A stretch of 64,000 bases of DNA, from NCBI GenBank assembly GCA_963754645.1, contig CAVWGP010000011.1, positions 1,612,001 through 1,676,000 on the forward strand, in the 5' to 3' direction. Below are positions 28,072-37,145 of this stretch, piece by piece (the first letter of the stretch is position 1; every line of letters starts with the position of its first letter). The stretch is from CAVWGP01 sp963754645. Lineage in GTDB: Bacteria; Pseudomonadota; Alphaproteobacteria; Bin65. The notes under the pieces are model-generated. The model was not told where the DNA came from and ran no database searches. It saw only the letters and a list, made by a program, of their open reading frames with translations. The position numbers and the translations under genes were made by a program.

Positions 28072-28773
28072 ATGGCGCGTCCATGGGATGGCATCGTCGC
28101 CGACGACGAGCAAAAGCGTTACGAGGCGGCGGGCTTCGGGCGGCCTTCGGGCATCGGCGCGCGCCCGGCGCTTCTCATCATCGACGTGCAATACCGCACG
28201 GTCGGCACGAAGCGGCTGCCGTTCTGGCAGGCGATCGAGGAATTCAAGACGAGCTGCGGCGATGCCGGCTGGTCGGCGGTGGACCGCATCGCGCCGCTGC
28301 TGCGCCTGTTCCGCCAGCGCGGCCTTCCGGTCCTCTACCCCTATGTTTCGCCCAAGCAGAGCTACGATGCCGGCCGCCTCGGCGAGAAAGTGCCGGCGAT
28401 CATGAACATCGCGGCCAAGGGCTACGACTTCGTCGCCGAGATTGCGCCCGCCGCGAACGACATCCTGCTGCCGAAGAAACATCCGAGCGCCTTTTTCGGC
28501 ACGCCGCTGGCGAGCTATCTGATCGATGCCGGTGCCGACACGCTCGTCGTCACCGGTTGCACCACGAGCGGCTGCGTGCGCGGCACCGTCGTCGATGGCT
28601 TCGCCTATAATTTCAAGGTCATCGTGCCGGAGGAATGCGTCTACGACCGGAGCCCGACTTCGCACGCCGTCAATCTGTTCGACATGGCGTCGAAATACGC
28701 CGATGTCCGGCCCATCGCCGACGTGATGCGCCTGATCGAAGCCTTGCCCGCTTCGCGCCGCGCAGCGTCTTAA
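28072..28773 (+). CDS. Isochorismatase-family cysteine hydrolase (amidase)
   Basis: 233-residue hydrolase with the three catalytic residues of the family: Asp38 in LLIIDVQ, Lys135/136 in LPKKHPSAFFGT and Cys168 in TGCTTSGCVRGT, followed by DGFAYNFKVIVPEECVYDR. The N-terminal 30 residues match the N-carbamoylsarcosine-amidase-like subgroup rather than true isochorismatase. It is the first gene of a rightward operon with CobW, hydantoinase and SDR genes. A carbamoyl or ureido amide released by the hydantoinase is a reasonable substrate (inference). Confidence 0.9.
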   Translation: MARPWDGIVADDEQKRYEAAGFGRPSGIGARPALLIIDVQYRTVGTKRLPFWQAIEEFKTSCGDAGWSAVDRIAPLLRLFRQRGLPVLYPYVSPKQSYDAGRLGEKVPAIMNIAAKGYDFVAEIAPAANDILLPKKHPSAFFGTPLASYLIDAGADTLVVTGCTTSGCVRGTVVDGFAYNFKVIVPEECVYDRSPTSHAVNLFDMASKYADVRPIADVMRLIEALPASRRAAS

Positions 28774-28784
28774 GCCGTCGCACC

Positions 28785-29843
28785 GTGACCCAGAAACTGC
28801 CGGTCACCGTTCTCACCGGATTTCTCGGCAGCGGCAAGACGACGCTGCTCAACGCGCTGCTGCGCCGGCCCGAACTGGCCAATACGGCCGTCATCGTCAA
28901 CGAATTCGGCGCTATCGGGCTCGACCATCATCTGATCGAGGCGGCCGAGGACAATGTCGTCCTGCTCGATGCCGGCTGCCTGTGCTGCACCATCGTCAAT
29001 TCGCTGCGCGAAACCCTGGCCGATCTCCAGATGCGGCGCACGCGCGGCGAGCTGCCGCCCTTCCAGCGCGTGATTATCGAAACCACCGGGCTCGCCGACC
29101 CGCTGCCGATCCTCGCCGTGCTCACGGCCGATCGCCTGGTGCTCGATCACTATTGCCTCGACGGCGTCGTGTGCTGCGTCGATGCGATCCATGCCGCGCG
29201 GCAATTGGCCGAGCAGAACGAGGCGCGCATCCAGGTCGCCGTGGCGGATCGCCTGATCGTCACCAAAACCGATCTCGCGCCGCCGGCGGATGTCGCGCGC
29301 CTGCGCCGCGAACTCGCGGAGCGCAATCCGGCCGCGCCCATCGCCGAGGCTGTCCTGGGCGCGATCGAGCCTTCGGCGCTGATCGCCGGCGGCATCGCCA
29401 ATGCGGCGCGCGAGCGCGAGCGCGACATCGCGGCCTGGCTGGCGGCCGAAGCTTTTCATGCCGGGCACGATCGCGCGGCGCCCGACGTCAACCGCCACGA
29501 TGCGCGCATCCGGGCGCATGGCTTTCTCGTCGCGGCGCCGGTGAGCTGGGCCGGGCTCGCGGCGTGGTGCGCGCTGATGGCCGAGGAGCACGGCGAGGAT
29601 TTGCTGCGCGCCAAGGGAATTTTCTGGATCGAGGAAGCGGCGGCGGCCGTGGCGCTGCACGGCGTGCATAAGACTTTCGCGCCGCCGCAGCGTCTCGCCG
29701 CGTGGCCCTATCCCGACCGCCGCGGCCGCCTCGTCGTCATCGCCCGGGATATCGAAGCCGCGCGGCTCACCGACACGCTGAAAATATTCGCCCTTCCGCC
29801 CGGCACGCCGCGGCCTTTATCCTTCGCCGACGCCGCCGAGTAA
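28785..29843 (+). CDS. CobW/COG0523-family GTP-binding metallochaperone
   Basis: 352-residue G3E GTPase. The P-loop GFLGSGKT (12-19), the metal-binding CLCC (65-68, the CxCC motif), the ETTGLADP switch region and TKTD (guanine specificity) are all present, with the C-terminal CobW domain (RAHGFLVAAP, HGVHKTF). The family delivers metals, often zinc, to client enzymes. Here the next gene encodes a metal-dependent hydantoinase, a likely client (inference). The start is a GTG at 28785, 11 bases after the amidase stop. Confidence 0.92.
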   Translation: MTQKLPVTVLTGFLGSGKTTLLNALLRRPELANTAVIVNEFGAIGLDHHLIEAAEDNVVLLDAGCLCCTIVNSLRETLADLQMRRTRGELPPFQRVIIETTGLADPLPILAVLTADRLVLDHYCLDGVVCCVDAIHAARQLAEQNEARIQVAVADRLIVTKTDLAPPADVARLRRELAERNPAAPIAEAVLGAIEPSALIAGGIANAARERERDIAAWLAAEAFHAGHDRAAPDVNRHDARIRAHGFLVAAPVSWAGLAAWCALMAEEHGEDLLRAKGIFWIEEAAAAVALHGVHKTFAPPQRLAAWPYPDRRGRLVVIARDIEAARLTDTLKIFALPPGTPRPLSFADAAE

Positions 29844-29860
29844 CTGGCAAAAGGCCACGC

Positions 29861-31222
29861 ATGGATTTCGATCTCCTCATCCGCAACGGCACCGCCGTGT
29901 TCCCCGACGCGGCGACGGCGCCGGCCGATTTCGGCGTCGCCGGCGGCAAGATCGCGGCCATCCTGGCGCCGGGCCAGCCCGCCGGCGCGGCGCGCGAAAC
30001 GATCGATGCCAAGGGCCTGCATGTTTTCCCCGGCTTCATCGATGCCCATGTCCATTTCGGCTTTGCCGAATCGCCGGCCGAATACGTCACCGAAACCGTC
30101 TATGCCGCCCAGGGCGGGGTCACGTCCATCGTCGGCTATTTCCTCAGCAACAATTCCTACAAATCGATCTTCGCCAAGGAAAAGGCGGCGGCGGAAGCGC
30201 GCGCCCATATCGATTTCGCCTTCCATTTCAGCACCGCGACCGAGGCGCATCTCGCGGAAATGGCCGACTATGTGCGCGAGCACGGCGTCACCTCGTTCAA
30301 GTACTTCATGAACTTCAAGGGCGAGGAGGGCCGCTATCTCGGCCTCGACGGTACCGATGACGGTTTCTTGTGGGACCTGCTGAGCGCCGCCGGCCGGCTC
30401 AAGTCGCCGCTCATCGTCTGCCACACCGAGAATATCGAGATGGTCAACCGCATCCGCCGCCAGTTCCAGGTGGCGGGCAAGGCGACGCTGCGCGATTGGT
30501 GCCTGTCGAAGCCCGCCATCACCGAAGCCGAATCCTTGGTGCGCGCCATGTATTTCGCCGAGCGCACCGGCGCGCAAATCTACATCCCCCATGTCAGCAC
30601 GGCGCTCGCCATCGAGGAATACCGGCGCTGGCGGCCGCGCTACAACCGCGTCTATCTCGAAACCTGCCCGCATTACCTGACGCACACGCTCGACAGCGAT
30701 ATCGGCAGCCTCGGCAAGGCGAACCCGCCGTTCCGCACGAAGGACGATGCCGAGGCGCTGTGGCAGGCGCTGGCCGACGGCACGATCCAGGTCATGGCGT
30801 CGGACCACGTGCCGCGCAAGCGCGCGACGAAAGAGAAGGGCATCTGGACCGCCTCGCAAGGTTTCCCCGGCACGGCGACGATCCTGCCGATCCTGCTGAG
30901 CGAGGGATACCACAAGGGCCGCCTGAGCTTGCGGCGCATCGCGCAAATCTATTGCTCGGAACCGGCGCGCATCTTCGGCCTGCAGCCGGAAAAAGGGCGG
31001 CTCGCCGTCGGCGCCGACGCGGATTTCACGCTCGTCGATCTTGCGCGCACGCGCAAGGTCGATCCCGCCGAGCTCGGCTCGTTTTCGGATTACAGCCTTT
31101 ACGAAGGCTGGTCGTTCACGGGCTGGCCGGTGCGGACGATCCTGCGCGGGACCACGGTGATGCGCGATCACAAGATCCTCGGCGCGCAAGGCCTCGGTCG
31201 CTATGTCGCGCGGCGGGGATGA
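29861..31222 (+). CDS. D-hydantoinase/dihydropyrimidinase-family amidohydrolase
   Basis: 453-residue binuclear metal amidohydrolase that opens cyclic amides or imides. Metal ligands are complete: His63 and His65 (DAHVHF), the carboxylated Lys147 (SFKYFMN), His188 (VCHTEN), His244 (PHVST) and Asp315 (ASDHVP). Substrate-loop sequence differs from allantoinase and from dihydroorotase. ATG at 29861 is preceded by CAAAAGG. It shares an operon with an amidase, a metallochaperone and an SDR, consistent with stepwise breakdown of a cyclic ureide or imide. Confidence 0.92.
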   Translation: MDFDLLIRNGTAVFPDAATAPADFGVAGGKIAAILAPGQPAGAARETIDAKGLHVFPGFIDAHVHFGFAESPAEYVTETVYAAQGGVTSIVGYFLSNNSYKSIFAKEKAAAEARAHIDFAFHFSTATEAHLAEMADYVREHGVTSFKYFMNFKGEEGRYLGLDGTDDGFLWDLLSAAGRLKSPLIVCHTENIEMVNRIRRQFQVAGKATLRDWCLSKPAITEAESLVRAMYFAERTGAQIYIPHVSTALAIEEYRRWRPRYNRVYLETCPHYLTHTLDSDIGSLGKANPPFRTKDDAEALWQALADGTIQVMASDHVPRKRATKEKGIWTASQGFPGTATILPILLSEGYHKGRLSLRRIAQIYCSEPARIFGLQPEKGRLAVGADADFTLVDLARTRKVDPAELGSFSDYSLYEGWSFTGWPVRTILRGTTVMRDHKILGAQGLGRYVARRG

Positions 31223-31992
31223 ACGGCATGCGCTTCAAGAATAGGGTCGCGCTGGTCACCGGTGCCGCGGGCAGCATTGCCGGCGCCGCCGCGCTGGCCT
31301 TTGCGCGCGAAGGCGCGCGCCTGGTGCTGGTCGATCGCGAGCCGTGCGACGAGGCCGTGGCCGCGGCGCGCGCGCTCGGCGCCGAGGCCGTGGCGTTGAC
31401 CGGCGACGTGGCCGATCCCGCGCTGGCCAAGCGGGCGATCGAAACCGCGCTGGCGCGCTTCGGCCGCCTCGATGTGCTGGTGCCCGGCGCCGGCATCACC
31501 TGCATCGGCCCCAATGAAACGCTCGCCGAAGCCGAGTGGGATCGCGTCATCGCCGTCAATCTCAAGGGCACGTGGCTGTGGTGCCAGGCCGCGATGGCGC
31601 CGATGCGCCGCCAGCGCTCGGGCCGCATCGTCACCATCGGCTCGATCGTCGCCAAGCACGGCGGCAATGCGCGGCCCTGGATCGATCGCGCCGAACTCGA
31701 AGGCGCCGGCAACGCCGCCTATGCCGCGGCGAAAGCCGGCGTCCACGCCTTGACGATGGTTCTCGCCAAAGACCTCGCCGCCGATGGCGTGACGGTCAAT
31801 TGCGTCGCGCCCGGGCCGGTCACGACGCGGATGACCAAGAGCTTCCCCGAGGCGCTCAAACAGTTGATCCCGATCGGGCGCATGACGGCGCCCGAGGAAG
31901 TCGCCGCCGCGATCCTGTTCCTCGCCTCGGACGACGCGGCGGCGATCACCGGCGAAATTCTCGACGTGAACGGCGGCCTGCTGGTCGGGTGA
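31219..31992 (+). CDS. Short-chain dehydrogenase/reductase
   Basis: 257-residue classical SDR: cofactor loop TGAAGSIAGAA (14-24), acidic VDREP near residue 38, GDVADP, PGAGI in place of NNAG, the active-site Ser in IGSIVAKHGG, YAAAKAG (Tyr and Lys), and VAPGPVTTRMT after it. The acidic residue after beta2 suggests NAD(H). The ATG overlaps the hydantoinase stop by four bases, so the two are co-translated. It oxidises or reduces an alcohol/ketone intermediate of unknown identity. Confidence 0.92.
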   Translation: MNGMRFKNRVALVTGAAGSIAGAAALAFAREGARLVLVDREPCDEAVAAARALGAEAVALTGDVADPALAKRAIETALARFGRLDVLVPGAGITCIGPNETLAEAEWDRVIAVNLKGTWLWCQAAMAPMRRQRSGRIVTIGSIVAKHGGNARPWIDRAELEGAGNAAYAAAKAGVHALTMVLAKDLAADGVTVNCVAPGPVTTRMTKSFPEALKQLIPIGRMTAPEEVAAAILFLASDDAAAITGEILDVNGGLLVG

Positions 31993-32099
31993 TGTCGGCA
32001 TTGAGCGCGAGGAACCTCGCGCCTGGCGGGCGCGGGGAGCGGTGGGAAGCCTGCGTCTCATACCGACGGCCCCAAGCAATACCCGATGTTTCTTACGTA

Positions 32100-32121
32100 G
32101 GGGCGCACCGCCGTGCGCCCT
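32100..32121. terminator. GC-rich hairpin between convergent operons
   Basis: Stem GGGCGCAC / GTGCGCCC with loop CGCC, between the SDR and cyclase genes. It matches the common dispersed GTAGGGGCGCAC-type repeat and may act as a bidirectional terminator. Confidence 0.55.
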
Positions 32122-32145
32122 GTTCATGCTATGGGGCCGTTCGTA

Positions 32146-33885
32146 TTATATTCCCGCCTTCGCCAATCCGTCGCGCAGGTGCTGCAGGTCCGCTTCGTTC
32201 GCGTAGTGCATGGTCGAAAGAAATTGCTGGGGATCGAAGCCCGGATCGAGTTCCCGGATTCGATTGACGTGGGCCGCCGCCGCGGTGCGATCGCCGAGCC
32301 AGCCATGGCAGGCGGCGACGAAGGCGTGCTGTTGCGCGTCCATCGTCGATAGATGCATGAAGGCTTCGTTCGCCTGGGCATATTGCCGGGCGCTGAAATG
32401 CGCCTTGCCGAGATGGCTCCAGAACCGCGCCGGATGGTGCGGATTCAGTCGCATCGCCTTCCGGATCCAATCGATTCCCTCTTCCGGGCGGCCCAGCCAG
32501 GTCAGCAGCTCGCCCATCTGGACCACGACCAGGTCATAATTCGGGTTCAGCGCCAGCGCCCGCTCCTGGTGATAGCGCGCGCGGCTCAGGTCCTTGCGAA
32601 TGATGCTGCCTGCGGCGAGGATACGGTGGACGTCGGCGTCGTTGTCGTCGAGGGAAAGCGCCTTTTCGAGCGCGGCCGTGATCGCCGCGAAGTAGGCGTC
32701 CTTGTCCGCGCACCAGCCATAGCTCCAGGCCTGACCCAGTATGCAGCCACGCCAGGCATGGGCATGAGCGTATTCGGGGTCGAGCTCCACCGCCCGGTCG
32801 ATGAGCTTTAGCGCTTCGGCATTGTCCTGCCGCGTGCTGCGGTGGTGCAGCACCTTGGCCGTCAGCACGCATTCATAGGCCGCCATGCTGGAGGGCTTCT
32901 TGCGCGCCAGCTGGTCGTGCTGCGCCGCCTCGAGCCGGCCGGGCAATGTCGCGACGATCGCCGCCGTCACCTCGTCCTGGATGGCGAAGATGTCGTCGAG
33001 CTTGCGGTCGTAGCGTTCGGCCCAGATATGGGCGTCGCTCGCGGTGTCGATGAGCTGGACCGTGACCCGCAACCGGTCGCCCGCCTTGCGCACGCTGCCT
33101 TCCACCAGGTATTGCGCGCCCAGTTTTTGTGCCACCTCGCGCAGGTTCACTGCCTGGCCCTTGTAGACGAAGGTCGAAGTGCGCGAGATCACGAACAGCT
33201 CGCGGCGGCGGCTGAGCTCGGTCAGGATGTCCTCGGTCAGGCCGTCGACGAAGAATTCCTGCTCCGGGTCGCCGCTCATGTTGGCGAAGGGCAACACCGC
33301 GACCGTGGGCTTGACCACGGCGTGCGACTGGGCGGACTGGCTCTTGCCGGGCGCGGCGTTCGGCTCCGGAGCGTCGATGACGGCGCGATAGACCCGCACC
33401 GGGCGGGTGATGTTCTTCAAGGATTTCTCGCCGAGGTCCTCAAAGGCGATGTCCAGCCGGCCCTCCACCTGATCGTAAACCGGCCCCGTCACGCACACGC
33501 CGCCGATCTCGGCAAGCTGCTCGACCCGGGCGGCGATGTTCACCCCGTCGCCGAAAATGTCGCCGTCTTGGAAGATGATGTCGCCGAGATTGATGCCGAT
33601 GCGGAATTGGATGCGTCGCTCTTCGGGCACGTCGGCATTGCGGCGGCGCATGCGATCCTGCACCTCGACGGCGCATTTGACCGCATTTGCGACGCTGTGG
33701 AATTCGACCAGCATCCCGTCGCCCGTCGTCTTGATAAGCCGGCCCTGATTTTTGGCGATGGCCGGGTCGATCAGCTCGATGCGGTGCGTGCTCATCCGCG
33801 CCAGCGTGCCTTGCTCGTCGGCCTCCATAAGCCGGCTGTAGCCGGCCATATCGGCGGCCAGTACCGCCGCGAGCTTACGTTCCAT
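32146..33885 (-). CDS. Class III adenylate/guanylate cyclase with FlgO-like and TPR regions
   Basis: 579-residue signalling protein. The N-terminal class III nucleotide cyclase domain has LAADMAGYSRLM (first metal Asp), TTGDGMLVEF (second metal Asp), GINLGDIIF and VNIAARVE. A middle region begins VAVLPFANMSGDPEQEFFVDGLTEDI, the FlgO/TolB-like segment common in rhizobial cyclases. Then come TPR-like helices including AVELDPEYAHAHAWRG and ALALNPNYDLV. No membrane segment is seen, so it is probably cytosolic and makes cAMP in response to an unknown input. CRP-type palindromes elsewhere in the window could be downstream targets. Confidence 0.93.
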   Translation of the reverse strand: MERKLAAVLAADMAGYSRLMEADEQGTLARMSTHRIELIDPAIAKNQGRLIKTTGDGMLVEFHSVANAVKCAVEVQDRMRRRNADVPEERRIQFRIGINLGDIIFQDGDIFGDGVNIAARVEQLAEIGGVCVTGPVYDQVEGRLDIAFEDLGEKSLKNITRPVRVYRAVIDAPEPNAAPGKSQSAQSHAVVKPTVAVLPFANMSGDPEQEFFVDGLTEDILTELSRRRELFVISRTSTFVYKGQAVNLREVAQKLGAQYLVEGSVRKAGDRLRVTVQLIDTASDAHIWAERYDRKLDDIFAIQDEVTAAIVATLPGRLEAAQHDQLARKKPSSMAAYECVLTAKVLHHRSTRQDNAEALKLIDRAVELDPEYAHAHAWRGCILGQAWSYGWCADKDAYFAAITAALEKALSLDDNDADVHRILAAGSIIRKDLSRARYHQERALALNPNYDLVVVQMGELLTWLGRPEEGIDWIRKAMRLNPHHPARFWSHLGKAHFSARQYAQANEAFMHLSTMDAQQHAFVAACHGWLGDRTAAAAHVNRIRELDPGFDPQQFLSTMHYANEADLQHLRDGLAKAGI

Positions 33886-33987
33886 GCGGATTCCTCTTGA
33901 GGGACGCTATCCGATGACAGCGCGCGAAATCTATATGCCATGCACCAGGGACCGTAGGCTTTACCTCCGGCGGAAGCGATTTACAAA

Positions 33988-34908
33988 CTAAGGCTGAATC
34001 GCGTTGCGGCGGGGTTCGCTCGACTTCCGCGCCGGCCGGCCGCCGGTCCTGAGCGAATAAAGCCCGGCGCCGGCGATGATGGCCGCGCCGATCAGCGTGA
34101 TCGTCGGCGGGAACTCGCCGAACAAGACCAAGCCGAACAGCAAGGACCAGATCATCTCGGTATAGCCGAAGGGGGCGAGCGCCGAGCTTGGCGCCAGGGT
34201 GAAGGCGCGGATCAGCATGTAGTGGCCGACGGCGCCGAGCAGGCCGAGCGCCGCGAGCATCGCCCAGCCGACGGCGTCGGGCGCGCGCCAATCGAAGGGA
34301 ACGACGAGGCTGGTCAGGGCGGTGCCGATCAGCGAGCTGTAGAACAGCGTCGTGAACGGGCCGTCATGGGCGCCGAGCGCGCGGGTGACGATCATGTAAA
34401 GCGCGCGCGTCACAGCGCAGGTCAGGGCCAGCAGCATGGCCCAGTGGAAATCGCCGAAGCCCGGCCGGATGATGAGCAACGCGCCGAGAAAGCCGACGCC
34501 GACAGCGAGCCAGCGTTGCGGCGACACGCGCTCCTTGAGCAGCGGCACCGAGAGGGCGGTCATGACGAGCGGCGAGAGAAACGCCAGCGCCGTCACCTCG
34601 GCGAGCCGGAGATGGCGCAGCGCCGCGAAGAACACATAGGTCGTGACCAGCATCAGCAGCGCGCGCACGAGCTGCAGGCCGAGGCGCCGCGTGCGCAGGA
34701 TGCCGGACATCGGCTGGCCCGCGGCAACGATCGCGACGAAGGCGGCGAGGTTGAACAAATAACGCGCCCAGGCGATCTCGATGGTCGAATAGTGTTTCAC
34801 GAGTTCCTTGCCGAGCGCGTCCATCGCGACGAAAATCGCGGTGCCGGCAAGGACAAGGAGCGCGGCCCGGCGCAGGGCGGCATCGGGGGCGGTCGACGCG
34901 GGATGCAT
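33988..34908 (-). CDS. DMT-superfamily transporter (EamA family)
   Basis: 306-residue inner-membrane protein with ten hydrophobic segments in two EamA repeats (about 10-140 and 150-290), for example TYVFFAALRHLRLAEVTALAFLSPL and HYMLIRAFTLAPSSALAPFGYTEMIW, each ending in the typical glycine-rich helix. Exporter of amino acids or metabolites; the substrate is not predictable. It stands alone, divergent from the hydantoinase/oxoprolinase operon. Confidence 0.9.
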   Translation of the reverse strand: MHPASTAPDAALRRAALLVLAGTAIFVAMDALGKELVKHYSTIEIAWARYLFNLAAFVAIVAAGQPMSGILRTRRLGLQLVRALLMLVTTYVFFAALRHLRLAEVTALAFLSPLVMTALSVPLLKERVSPQRWLAVGVGFLGALLIIRPGFGDFHWAMLLALTCAVTRALYMIVTRALGAHDGPFTTLFYSSLIGTALTSLVVPFDWRAPDAVGWAMLAALGLLGAVGHYMLIRAFTLAPSSALAPFGYTEMIWSLLFGLVLFGEFPPTITLIGAAIIAGAGLYSLRTGGRPARKSSEPRRNAIQP

Positions 34909-35066
34909 TGGTCTGATCGAGTCCTGGCCGCGCCTTTCGCGAACGCGCTACGCAGGAAAACTATCGCGGAGCGCGATGCGTTGACAGGCGAAATTGAATC
35001 ATCCAACATGATTTTCGCTGGCTTTGGGCCCGGCGAATTCAGGCGCATCCGATCGATTGGGGGGAC

Positions 35067-37145
35067 ATGAGCTACCGGGTCGGCATCGACGTCGGCGGAA
35101 CGTTCACGGATTTCGCGCTCTACGACGACCAAGCGGATAAACTTCATCTCGGCAAGGTGCTGACGACGCCCGAGGATCCCTCGATCGCCGTGCTGCGCGG
35201 CCTCGACGATCTGATGGCGCGCGCCGGCGTCGGCTTCGACGCGCTCGGCGAGGCGATCCACGCCACGACGATCGCAACCAACACGGTCATCACCCGCACC
35301 GGGCCGCTCTGCGCCTTGCTCACCACCGCGGGCTTCCGCGACGTGCTCATCATCGCGCGGCAGAAGCGCTGGGAGCTTTACGACAATTCGATCGACAAGC
35401 CCGTGCCCGTGGTGCCGCGCCAGCACATCTGGGAAGCGCGCGAGCGCATCCTCTACGACGGATCGGTGCGAACGAAGCTCGACGAGAAAGACGTGCGCAA
35501 GGCGGCGCGCGCCATGAAGAAGGCGGGCATCAAGGCCGTCGCCGTCTGCTTCCTGCATTCCTATGCCAATCCCGAGCACGAACGCCGCGCCGGCGCCATC
35601 ATCGCCGAGGAAGCGCCCGGCTTGCCGGTGTCGCTGTCCTGCGACGTGTCGCCGATCTACCGCGAATACGAGCGCACCAGCACGACGACGTTGAACGCCT
35701 ATGTGATGCCCGCGGTCGGCGCCTATGTGCGCGGCCTCGCCAGCGGCCTGGCCGAGCGCAAGTTCAAGCACAAGCTGTTCATCATGCAATCCAATGGCGG
35801 CGTGGCGACGCCCGATATCGTGGCGCGCTACCCGATCCGCATCATCGAGAGCGGCCCGGCGGCGGGCGTGCTGACCGCGACGCATTACGCGGGATCGGCC
35901 GGCACCAAAAACCTGATCTCCTTCGACATGGGCGGCACCACGGCGAAGCTGTGCTTGATCGAGGACGGCCGCCCGTCCTTCACCAGCCAATTCGAGGTGG
36001 ACATGATCCACCTCAAAAAGAACAGCGGCCTGCCGGTCAACATCCCGGCGATCGACCTGGTCGAGATCGGCGCCGGCGGCGGCAGCATCGCGCGCGCCGA
36101 AATGGGCGCCATCGCCGTCGGCCCGGACAGCGCCGGCTCGGTGCCGGGCCCGATCTGCTACGGCCGCGGCGGCGCCGAGCCGACCGTGACCGATGCCGAT
36201 CTCGTGCTGGGCTATCTCAACGCCGATTATTTCCTCGGCGGCCAGATGCGGCTCGATCTCGCCGGCGCCAAGCGCGGCATCGAGCGGCAAGTCGCCAAGC
36301 CGCTCGGCCTCGACGTTACCGCGGCAGCCTGGGGCATCCACGAAGTCGTCACCAGCCAAATGGCTCAGGCGGCGCGCGTCGTCTCGGTCGGCAAGGGCAA
36401 GGACCCGCGCCATTTCGCGTTCATCCCGTTCGGCGGCGCCGGCCCCGTGCACGGCGCGAGGCTGGCGCGGATGCTGGGCTGCCCGCGCATCGTCTTCCCG
36501 CACGATGCCGGCGTCGAATCGGCGATCGGCCTGCTCATGGCCGAGCCCGCCTTCGATCTGGCGCGCACCCGCATCACGGTTCTCGAAGCCGCGAATTTGG
36601 CGGAGATCAATCGCATCTACGCCGAACTCGAAGCGGAGGGCCGCGCCCAGCTCGCGGCCTGCGGCATGACGCAAGCGAATTTCCTGCGCGTCGCCGAAAT
36701 GCGCTTCGTCGGCCAGGGCTACGAGATCAGCGTCACGCTGCCGGGCGGGCCTTACGAAAAATCCAGCCTCGATGCGCTCAAACGCGCGTTCTTCGAAGCC
36801 TATGGCGCGTCCTACGGCGACCGCGCCTTCGAGCGCGCCGATCCGGTCGAGATCGTGCATTTCCGCCTCGCCGCATCGAGCCCGATCGGCGCCATGAGCA
36901 AGAGCCGGGCCGCCGCCGGCGGCAACGACGGCAGCGCGGCGTTGAAGGGCTTGCGCAAAGTTTATTTCCCGGAGACCAAGGGCTTCGTCGATTGCCCAGT
37001 CTACGATCGCTACCAGCTGCGCGCGGGTGACGCTTTTGCCGGCCCGGCGATCGTCGAGGAGCGCGAATCGACCGTCGTGATCATTCCCGAGAGCAGCGCC
37101 AAGGTCGATGGCGCCGGCAACATCGTCGTCGAGCTGGGCGCATGA
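35067..37145 (+). CDS. hyuA: Hydantoinase/oxoprolinase family protein, subunit A (ATP-dependent)
   Basis: 692-residue HyuA-type subunit of an ATP-dependent cyclic amide or ketone-activating enzyme (the 5-oxoprolinase, N-methylhydantoinase and acetophenone carboxylase group). The N-terminal actin-like ATP-binding opening YRVGIDVGGTFTDF is intact, with ATTIATNTVI, the ISFDMGGTTAKL phosphate loop near residue 290, the VEIGAGGGSIAR loop and GPICYGRGG. Length is normal. GGGGGGA lies just before the ATG. The gene overlaps hyuB1 by four bases. A solute importer operon follows, so the substrate is probably imported. Confidence 0.93.
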   Translation: MSYRVGIDVGGTFTDFALYDDQADKLHLGKVLTTPEDPSIAVLRGLDDLMARAGVGFDALGEAIHATTIATNTVITRTGPLCALLTTAGFRDVLIIARQKRWELYDNSIDKPVPVVPRQHIWEARERILYDGSVRTKLDEKDVRKAARAMKKAGIKAVAVCFLHSYANPEHERRAGAIIAEEAPGLPVSLSCDVSPIYREYERTSTTTLNAYVMPAVGAYVRGLASGLAERKFKHKLFIMQSNGGVATPDIVARYPIRIIESGPAAGVLTATHYAGSAGTKNLISFDMGGTTAKLCLIEDGRPSFTSQFEVDMIHLKKNSGLPVNIPAIDLVEIGAGGGSIARAEMGAIAVGPDSAGSVPGPICYGRGGAEPTVTDADLVLGYLNADYFLGGQMRLDLAGAKRGIERQVAKPLGLDVTAAAWGIHEVVTSQMAQAARVVSVGKGKDPRHFAFIPFGGAGPVHGARLARMLGCPRIVFPHDAGVESAIGLLMAEPAFDLARTRITVLEAANLAEINRIYAELEAEGRAQLAACGMTQANFLRVAEMRFVGQGYEISVTLPGGPYEKSSLDALKRAFFEAYGASYGDRAFERADPVEIVHFRLAASSPIGAMSKSRAAAGGNDGSAALKGLRKVYFPETKGFVDCPVYDRYQLRAGDAFAGPAIVEERESTVVIIPESSAKVDGAGNIVVELGA

